From contig JASDFA010000007.1 in assembly GCA_035772735.1 (NCBI GenBank), forward strand, positions 148,613,001 to 148,677,000: DNA of 64,000 nucleotides, given 5' to 3'. The notes under the pieces are model-generated. The model searched no databases and was not told the origin of the DNA. It worked only from the letters and a program-made list of their open reading frames with translations. The position numbers and the translations under genes were made by a program. This DNA is from Datura wrightii (taxonomy: Eukaryota > Streptophyta > Magnoliopsida > Solanales > Solanaceae). Below, one piece after another: positions 57,421-64,000 of this stretch (positions are counted from its first letter, which is position 1; the number at the start of each line of letters is the position of its first letter).

Positions 57421-60156
57421 ATGATACAATGGACGGCCTTGCCTACTCCATTCCCATTACGTTCAGGTCAGTCGATTTCTCTTTTCTTCGCCTTTATCAA
57501 ATCTTTCCCATTTTCCATCGCTTCTTCTTCATCGCCCATTTCAGCCCCAGAGGAATCAGAACCCACCTCCATTGACCACCTTTCTTCCCAGCTCCTCAAC
57601 CTCCTTTCACATCCAAATTGGCAAAAACATCCTTCCCTCAAGAATCTTATTCCTTCACTTTCCCCTTCTCGTCTTTCTTCTTTCCTCTCACAAAACCCAA
57701 ATCTTAATCCCCATATTGCGTGTTCCTTCTTCGATTATCTCTCCCGTCTCCCTTCCTTCAAACCCAGTGTTCAATCCTACGCGCCCCTTTTGCGTATTTT
57801 AATTTCCAATAAGCTTTTTCAGGTCGCTGAAAGAACCCGCCTTTCTATGATTAAATCCTGCGGAACACCTGACGACATCGTTTTTGTGATGGGTTTTGTG
57901 CGGGAGATGAATAAATGTGACGATGGGTTCAGGTTTAAGCTTAATGCGTGGGCTTACAATACCTTGTTGATGTCATTATCGCGGTTCGTTATGGTTGATG
58001 ATATGAAATGTGTGTATAATGAGATGTTGAATGATATGATTAAGCCTGATATTTATACTTTTAATACAATGATCAATGGTTATTGTAAACTGGGTAATGT
58101 TGGTGAGGCTGAGGCTTATTTGAGTAAGATCTTGCAAGCTGGTTTGAGTCCAGATACGCACACCTACACGTCATTTATATTGGGGCATTGTAGGAAAAAG
58201 GATGTAAACACTGCTTTTAAGGTTTTCAGGGAAATGCAGAAAAAGGGTTGTCGAAGAAATGTGGTTTCGTACAACAATTTGATTCATGGCTTGTGTGAAA
58301 CGAGGAGGATTGATGAAGCAATGAAGCTGTTTTTGCAAATGGGAGATGATGGCTGTTCTCCTAATGTCCGGACATATACAATTCTCATTGATGCTTTGTG
58401 TCGATTGGATAGGAGGGCAGAAGCATTGAGTTTGTTTGATGAGATGCAGGAGAAAGGTTGTGAACCCAACGTTCATACTTACACTGTTCTCATCGATGGT
58501 TTGTGTAAAGACTCCAAGCTTGACGAAGCAAGAGTGTTACTAAATGTTATGTCAGGAAAGGGGCTAGTTCCAAGTGTGGTGACATACAATGCTTTGATTG
58601 ATGGATACTGTAAGAAAGATTTGGTTGATGTTGCATTAAATATTTTTGACACGATGGAATCGAAAAGTTGTATCCCAAATGTACGTACATACAATGAATT
58701 GATTTCTGGCTTTTGTAGGACGAAAAAGGTGCATAAGGCAATGTCACTACTTGATAAGATGCTTGAGCGCAAACTGTCTCCTAGTAATGTCACTTTTAAC
58801 TTGTTAGTTCATGGACAGTGTAAAGAGGGTGAAATAGATAGTGCATTTAGGTTGCTTAGATTGATGGAGGAGAATGGTTTGGCTCCTGATGAGTGGACTT
58901 ATGGTACTCTAGTTGATGGCTTATGTGAAAGAGGTAGAGTTGAAGAAGCTAACACCATTTTTAGTTCTCTGAAAGAGAAGGGCATAAAGGTTAATGTTGC
59001 AATGTACACTGCCCTAATTGATGGACATTGCAAAGCTGGAAAAATTGATTTTGCCTTCACACTGTTTAAGAAAATGATTGAGGAAGGTTGCTCCCCAAAC
59101 GTATGTACTTATAACGTGCTGATTAACGGGTTGTGCAAACAAGGTAAACAGCTAGAAGCAGCCCAATTGCTTGAAAGGATGCCAGAAAGTGGTGTTGAAC
59201 CCACAATTGAATCCTACAGTATCTTGATTGAGCAACTACTAAAAGAATGTGCCTTTGACCATGCGGACAAAGTTTTTAGTTTAATGGTTTCTAAGGGACA
59301 CAAGCCTGATGTCTGCATTTACACTTCCTTTCTGGTTGCATATTACAATGAAGGGAAATTGAAAGAAGCGGAAGATGTGATGGCTAAGATGGCAGAGGCA
59401 GGAGTTAGACCAGATTTGATGGCCTATACAGTAATGATTGATGGTTATGGTCGTGCAGGATTATTAAATCGAGCCTTTGATATGCTAAAATGTATGTTTG
59501 TTTCTGGATATGAACCTTCTCATTACACCTATTCTGTTTTGATCAAACATTTGTCCCTAGGAGGACTTGACCTCAAAACAGAGGCCAGTTTCATTAATAT
59601 TGCTGACGTGTGGAAAGTAGTGACATATGAAACTTTGCTTAAACTCTTCGATAAAATGAGGGAACATGGATGCCCTCCAAATACAAACGTTTTTAGTTCG
59701 CTTGCTATTGGTCTATGTAGAGAAGGACGCCTTGAGGAGGCTTCGAGGTTACTTGATCATATGCAGAGTTGCGGAATGTCTTCGTGTGAAGATATGTACA
59801 CCTCAATGGTAAATTGTTGTTGCAAGTTGAGAATGTATGAGGATGCAGCAAGATTTCTTGACACTATGCTTACACAAGGTTTTTTACCACGCTTAGAGTC
59901 ATACAAGCTCCTTATATGTGGGTTGTATGATGATGGAAACAGTGATAAAGCTATGGCAACCTTCTTTCGACTTCTTGATTGTGGGTACAATAATGATGAA
60001 GTAGCTTGGAAGCTTCTAATTGATGGCTTACTTAAGAGGGGACTTGTAGATAGATGTTCTGAGTTGTTGGATATGATGGAGAAAAGTGGTTCTCGACTTA
60101 GTTCCCAGACATATTCATTGCTGCTAGAGGGACTTGATAGAACACACAACAAATGA
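57421..60156 (+). CDS. P-class pentatricopeptide-repeat protein, 911 aa, intronless
   Basis: PPR proteins bind organellar RNA in a sequence-specific way and act in its processing, stability or translation. The frame is open without introns, as is usual for the family. The N-terminus (about residues 1-45) is rich in Ser and basic or hydrophobic residues and lacks acidic ones until about 45, fitting an organelle, probably mitochondrial, targeting peptide. About eighteen 35-residue repeats follow from about residue 180 to the end, with the P-class pattern of TYN(T/V/A)LI(D/N)G(Y/L)C and A..LF..M...G..P(N/D). A non-repeat interruption lies near 710-730 (GGLDLKTEASFINIADVWKV). There is no E or DYW tail, so it is not an editing-type PLS protein. 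Length and layout resemble Arabidopsis At5g65560 (about 915 residues). The target RNA is unknown. The start is the first ATG in frame. Confidence 0.93.
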   Translation: MIQWTALPTPFPLRSGQSISLFFAFIKSFPFSIASSSSPISAPEESEPTSIDHLSSQLLNLLSHPNWQKHPSLKNLIPSLSPSRLSSFLSQNPNLNPHIACSFFDYLSRLPSFKPSVQSYAPLLRILISNKLFQVAERTRLSMIKSCGTPDDIVFVMGFVREMNKCDDGFRFKLNAWAYNTLLMSLSRFVMVDDMKCVYNEMLNDMIKPDIYTFNTMINGYCKLGNVGEAEAYLSKILQAGLSPDTHTYTSFILGHCRKKDVNTAFKVFREMQKKGCRRNVVSYNNLIHGLCETRRIDEAMKLFLQMGDDGCSPNVRTYTILIDALCRLDRRAEALSLFDEMQEKGCEPNVHTYTVLIDGLCKDSKLDEARVLLNVMSGKGLVPSVVTYNALIDGYCKKDLVDVALNIFDTMESKSCIPNVRTYNELISGFCRTKKVHKAMSLLDKMLERKLSPSNVTFNLLVHGQCKEGEIDSAFRLLRLMEENGLAPDEWTYGTLVDGLCERGRVEEANTIFSSLKEKGIKVNVAMYTALIDGHCKAGKIDFAFTLFKKMIEEGCSPNVCTYNVLINGLCKQGKQLEAAQLLERMPESGVEPTIESYSILIEQLLKECAFDHADKVFSLMVSKGHKPDVCIYTSFLVAYYNEGKLKEAEDVMAKMAEAGVRPDLMAYTVMIDGYGRAGLLNRAFDMLKCMFVSGYEPSHYTYSVLIKHLSLGGLDLKTEASFINIADVWKVVTYETLLKLFDKMREHGCPPNTNVFSSLAIGLCREGRLEEASRLLDHMQSCGMSSCEDMYTSMVNCCCKLRMYEDAARFLDTMLTQGFLPRLESYKLLICGLYDDGNSDKAMATFFRLLDCGYNNDEVAWKLLIDGLLKRGLVDRCSELLDMMEKSGSRLSSQTYSLLLEGLDRTHNK

Positions 60157-60530
60157 AGTATGAAATTCCTGCTATTTGTGATTCTGTTGCATATGTTTGT
60201 GCAGTCAAGGATGTCCACTTCATGTGCACCTTAGTACCCTGTTGCCTGAATAAAGATTGCTCATTTCCATTCTTGTGGGCTATTCTTTTTAAGGGAAATT
60301 TGCCTTCCATGAGATCAGTTTGGATTCATCACACTATATATGCAGCTATTTCTGACAGATAACAGGCAAGTTCCGCTGCTTAACTTTTTCTTCCACTTCT
60401 CCGTCTATTTTCATCTTTCTCATGTTCTTTATGCTTTTTATTTAAGTGGGAGGGGGATAAAATTGTGAAAAATTTGTGTCTCACTTTCTGGCAAAATGCT
60501 GTGAACTATTTATGCTTTTGTCATTTTATT
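60157..60530 (+). other. 3' flank of the PPR gene
   Basis: This is probably 3' UTR; a TGAATAAAGATT poly(A)-signal-like motif lies at 60247-60258. No similarity to DGD1 intron 1 is visible here; the similarity begins at about 60530. Confidence 0.5.
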
Positions 60531-61847
60531 GCTCAGTTTGAAGAAATATGGTAGATATTTGGTTTTGATGAATGATCTGTTTAGGCTAGTGGTTGTGAGC
60601 TGCCACTCTGTGATAGTCACAAAGTTTTTTCAATGACAAGCTAGTTTTCTCCTCCCTAAAACAATTTTGTTATGCAAATTGTAACTTAAAAGATCTCTTA
60701 TTCATCAGAGGTGGAGTCAAGTCCCGTTCTTCAATTCCTTTAACATAAGTACTCTTAAGCAAGATGCTATGCTTTTTAAGACTGCTATAATTCACATTGT
60801 TACATTTGTGATTCCTTTTAGTTCCTACAGCTCCAAAGATGGTTTTACACTGGAAGTTTACCCCTCTGGCTCTTTTTCCTCAAACCCTCTCTTATTATAT
60901 GAGAAATACTGCTAAAATTCAATACTATCTGCTATGCCTTCTCATGGTAAAGTTTTAAAAGCAATAATTGACCTGTATGTGCAATTCTATCTCCTTTTTC
61001 AGGATTACACTACTTTATCTCTTTAGGCAGTACTTATTTTTCTCATATTGCTAGATAATTTCTTGATTCTTCATTTCTCTTATTTTTGAAACTTCTTCAT
61101 TGATCAGTTTGCTAATGGTGTCAATTTCTCCATGGGTTGTCTCATCTTCATGCTGATAATTTCTGAAATTTCTTTTTTGGGTTGTGGGAATAAGTCAAAT
61201 GATTGATGGTTTCTTTTTATATTCAACTTAGTATTAAATGGTATACATGAGTAGTTTTGGTCGCGAAAGGAGGGCAAACTTGGGTTTGTTTGACTTGTCA
61301 GACACGGACAATGGCCTCTTCTATTTTAAATCTCCTTGTTCTTTCCTTTTTTTCTCTCGATTCCTTCAGCATTATGTGTTGTCTTGTTAGATAAGTTGTC
61401 TTTTCTCACATTGTATTTCTTGATGTTGACCCATATGATTTTTTTTATAGGTATGTTGATCCATGTGATTAATATATTGTCTTTCTCCATTAATCAATTT
61501 GCAAGGAACCAGGAGAGACAAAAGGTTGGTGTCTTATCTTTTAATATTTGATGAGGTTATATTCTACATTGTTTTCTATGCATTTGATTTGGACTGTGCC
61601 GTGTGGTTAATACTTTGCTTTGAAAGTTGAGAAAGGAAGAGAACGGAAGAGACAAGTAGAGAAAATCAAAACATTTCACTTGCCTAGTTTAGTCGTAATA
61701 TATGAGGTGATGGAAAGTTTAGGAAGAGACCACAAGGAGGAGATATCATTTTCTCTTTATAAGTGAGAAAAAGCACACATTAGACAGAGACGACAAATGT
61801 ATTTCCATAAGCTCTTAAATAAAGAAGGGGACAAGGAAATCATGTTT

Positions 61848-61862
61848 GGGGGGGGGGGGGGG
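61848..61862 (+). repeat. G15 homopolymer
   Basis: A run of about 15 G lies at the 5' edge of the LINE-derived segment. It is prone to length variation and sequencing error. Confidence 0.85.
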
Positions 61863-61869
61863 ATTCTGA

Positions 61870-63410
61870 GAGTCATAGAGATTTGGGTATTGTAGGTGCA
61901 TAAAAGCCGCAGAGGTTAAGGGGCTATTCATAAGATGAGGAGGGAAAAAGTGATCGGGCTAGACAAGATCCTGGTGGATTTTTGAAATAACGTAGGCGAG
62001 GCAGGTATCGAGTGGTTGATTGGGTTGTTTAATGTCATATTTAGAATAACTAAAATGCCAAAAAAATGGAGGTGAAGTACAATAGTTCTATTGTACAAGA
62101 ACAAAGGGATATTCAGAATCGCAACAACTATAAGGGTATCAAGCTACTAAGTCATACTATGAAAGTTTGAGAAATGGTGGTCGAGATGAAGATGAGGAGG
62201 GGTGTGTCTATATCCGAGAACCAATTCGGATTCATGCTGAGGTGATAAATTAGATAAGCCATTCATCTTGAAAGGAGGTTGTTGGATCTGTATAGGAACA
62301 TAAAGAGAGACTTACACATGATGTTCATTGACCAAAAAAGGCTTACGATAAAGTCCCCAGTGAGGCTTTTTATTGATGTTTGTAGTCTAGAGGTGTACCT
62401 GTGACTTACATTAGGACAATTAAGGACATGTAGATAGAGCCGAGATTCAGTGGTGATGGGGTTCCACAAGAGATCAACCCTTAGCCTGTTCTTATTTGCC
62501 TTAGTGATAGACAAATTAACTCAATATATTCAAGGGGAGGTGTTGTGGTGTATTTTATTCACAGATGACATATTATTGATTGACGAGATGCGCGGTGGAG
62601 TTAATGATAGGCTGAAAGTTTGGAAATAGGCCCTAGAGTCTAAAGGTTTCAGGTTAAGCACGACTAAAACAGAGTACTTGAAGTGCAAGTTCGGTGACGT
62701 AACACATGAAGTGGAAATGGAAGTGAAGATCGATGCACAACTCATACCCTAGAGAGGAAGTCTCAAGTATCTTGAGTCCATAATTTTGGGAGATGGGGAG
62801 ATTGATGATGATGTCCCACATTATATTGGTGTAGGGTGGGTGAAATGGAGGCTCACCTCCCGGGTACTGTGCGATAAAAATGTGTTGTCAAGGCTTAAAG
62901 ATAAGTTCTATAGAGTGGTGGTTAGACCAACATTGTTGTACGGGGTAGAGTGCTGGCTAGTCAAGAACGCCCACATTCAAAAGATGAAGGTAGCGGAGAT
63001 AAGGATGTTCAGATGGATGTATGGCATACTAGGAAGATATGATTAGGAACGAAGTTATATGGGGTAAGTTGGGAGTGACTTTCGTGGCTGACAAGATGAG
63101 GAAAGCAAGACTGAGATGATTTAGACATGTGAAGTGGAGGTGCGGATGGGCTAGTAAGGAGGCTTGAGAGGTTGACTTTAGTAGGAACTAAGAGAGGTAG
63201 AAGTAGGCCAAAAGGGATTGGGGGAGGTAATTAAACAGGACATAACACATCTTCAGCTTACTGAGGACATAACCCTAGATAGGAACGCTTGAAGGTCGAT
63301 GATTAGGATAGAAGATTAGTAGGTAGCTGAGTGTTGTCTCACTATTTGTGGGAGAGGTAGGGGGTTAGCCTCTTCCTCTCCTTGTCTCCCTTATTAGTAG
63401 TATTATGTAG
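61870..63410 (+). mobile_element. RTE-type LINE remnant, 5'-truncated, reverse transcriptase decayed
   Basis: Translation in shifting frames gives an ordered set of non-LTR reverse transcriptase motifs: NYKGIKLLSHTMK, VVEMKMRRGVSISENQFGF, MMFIDQKKAYDKVP in decayed form, GDGVPQ followed by a frameshift then STLSLFLFALVIDKLT, and the active-site strand LFTDDILLID at 62552-62588. Downstream come EYLKCKF, then RLKDKFYRVVVRPTLLYGVE, continuing CWLVK, and KVAEIRMFRWMYG. This last is the C-terminal block typical of plant RTE elements. Several in-frame stops and frameshifts show it is dead. The endonuclease domain is missing. It sits in the counterpart of DGD1 intron 2 and is absent from the intact gene. 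Confidence 0.85.
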
Positions 63411-63561
63411 TAACCGACCAATCAAAATAAAAAAGATTATTTAGTAATCACATAGTTTCTTATTCTTCAACGCGTATTGTTATCTGCTACTTCGTTGGCT
63501 TTGCATCTTGTTATTTGTTGTCATATTTTTCTTGCAATTCTGCTTCAAAAACCTTCTTTTT

Positions 63562-63678
63562 GAGTCGAGGGTCTATTGGAAACAACGTCCCTACCTTACA
63601 AAGGTAGGAATAAGATTTCTGTACGTCCTACCCTCCCCAGACCCTATTTGTAGGATTACCCTGAGTATGTTGTTGTTC
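63562..63678 (+). mobile_element. TS-type SINE
   Basis: Well-preserved 3' half: GAGTCGAGGGTCTATTGGAA, ACAACGTCCCTACCTTACAA, CCTACCCTCCCCAGACCC, and a GTATGTTGTTGTT tail. It lies within the DGD1 pseudogene intron 2 counterpart and is absent from DGD1 itself. Confidence 0.8.
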
Positions 63679-64000
63679 CAAGCAAGTGATTTTTTTAATA
63701 AGGTAAAGTTTGTTTCATGCAAGTGAAATGATAAGCATTTCTCTTATTTTTCTCTTTATTCCCCTTCTATATTTCTCTCCTATCCCTTAAGGTTGATTTG
63801 TTTTTGTTCATATTCTAGAAAAGAAGCAATTAGACTAGCTGACTAGGGATATTTTCTTCTCTTTATCCATCCTCACATGTTCTTCATCTATGCAGGGAGT
63901 TCCACCACTTGATGTGCCAGTATTGTTGGCATAGAAGTTAGACAGTCACACCCATATTTGGATCAAATTGGAATAAGAAAAGGTAATAGTTCATTTGTGA

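Larger units (their letters stand above)
60530..64000 (+). pseudogene. Partial duplicate of DGD1 (intron 1 to exon 3), disrupted; runs off the window
   Basis: From about 60530 the sequence follows DGD1 intron 1 (from 30768) phrase by phrase: TTTTGATGAATGATCTGTTT, CAAATTGTAACTTAAAAGA, CACGGACAAT, and so on. The exon 2 counterpart is 61491-61524 (AATCAATTTGCAAGGAACCA). Its AG acceptor has become AT and it has one extra A, so it is 34 nt instead of 33. The exon 3 counterpart is 63896-63982, 87 nt instead of 88. It reads GVPPLDVPVLLA and then hits TAG at a 1-nt deletion. Both flanking splice sites of exon 3 survive. Exon 1 is absent; the PPR gene lies there instead. Whether exons 4-7 follow beyond 64000 cannot be seen. 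It cannot encode a functional enzyme in the visible part. Confidence 0.88.

Noticed and set aside
57315..57575. 86-codon frame overlapping the PPR start
   Set aside because: It begins with a non-ATG codon and is out of frame with the strongly supported PPR protein.
59757..60310. Minus-strand frames across the end of the PPR gene
   Set aside because: They are shadows of a highly repetitive coding sequence; no recognisable domain.
62263..62745. Minus-strand frames of 83 and 71 codons
   Set aside because: They lie opposite the decayed reverse transcriptase and have no motifs.
1..64000. CRISPR arrays, phage or bacterial operon signals
   Set aside because: The window is plant nuclear DNA with spliced genes; tandem repeats seen have no spacer structure.
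1..64000. A canonical tRNA or rRNA gene
   Set aside because: The pol III-like boxes found (32.43, 26.59 and 9.05 kb) sit in SINE-like sequence without a cloverleaf; no rRNA-like sequence was seen.

Overview
This is a plant nuclear window, almost certainly from a Solanaceae species (Solanum, Capsicum or Nicotiana type). The grounds are intron-containing genes with Arabidopsis-like proteins, very AT-rich spacers, several copies of the TS-type tRNA-derived SINE, and a locus carrying the exact mature-strand sequence of the Solanaceae microRNA miR6027. The species cannot be fixed from the sequence alone.

Five protein-coding genes are supported. 1-4739 (+) is the 3' three-quarters of a beta-COP (coatomer) gene whose 5' end lies outside the window. 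16636-19973 (-) is a TMK-type leucine-rich-repeat receptor kinase in two exons. 29904-37243 (+) is a seven-exon digalactosyldiacylglycerol synthase gene (DGD1 type). 47512-50471 (-) is a six-exon aluminium-activated-malate-transporter-family (ALMT) gene with one GC-AG intron. 57421-60156 (+) is an intronless P-class pentatricopeptide-repeat gene. These are housekeeping or signalling genes with no evident operon-like or pathway link to each other.

A non-coding locus at about 10.9-13.65 kb (-) holds three tandem, diverged copies of a MIR6027 hairpin plus a fragment of a fourth. The copy nearest the promoter is canonical, the middle one is diverged but still foldable, and the most distal one has lost part of its 5' arm. 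A TATA box and a 5'-leader-like sequence lie just upstream, and an exon-like tail lies at the far end.

A second notable structure is at 60.5-64.0 kb. Right after the PPR gene begins a same-strand copy of DGD1 intron 1, exon 2, intron 2 and exon 3. The copy has lost a splice acceptor, carries indels and a premature stop, and is interrupted by a degenerate RTE-type LINE and a TS SINE. Intron 1 of the intact DGD1 gene has its own later changes: a tandem duplication, a foldback MITE, a 200-bp SINE and an 8-bp-TSD hAT-like MITE. Comparing the two copies gives a relative order of events. Directly 3' of DGD1 are three near-identical 208-bp tandem repeats.

The remaining spacers (4.7-10.9, 13.7-16.6, 20-29.6, 37.9-47.4 and 50.5-57.2 kb) show no supportable gene. 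They hold transposon debris: a Helitron 3' terminus, a CACTA terminus, an En/Spm transposase fragment, SINEs, hAT-like and foldback MITEs, and simple repeats.
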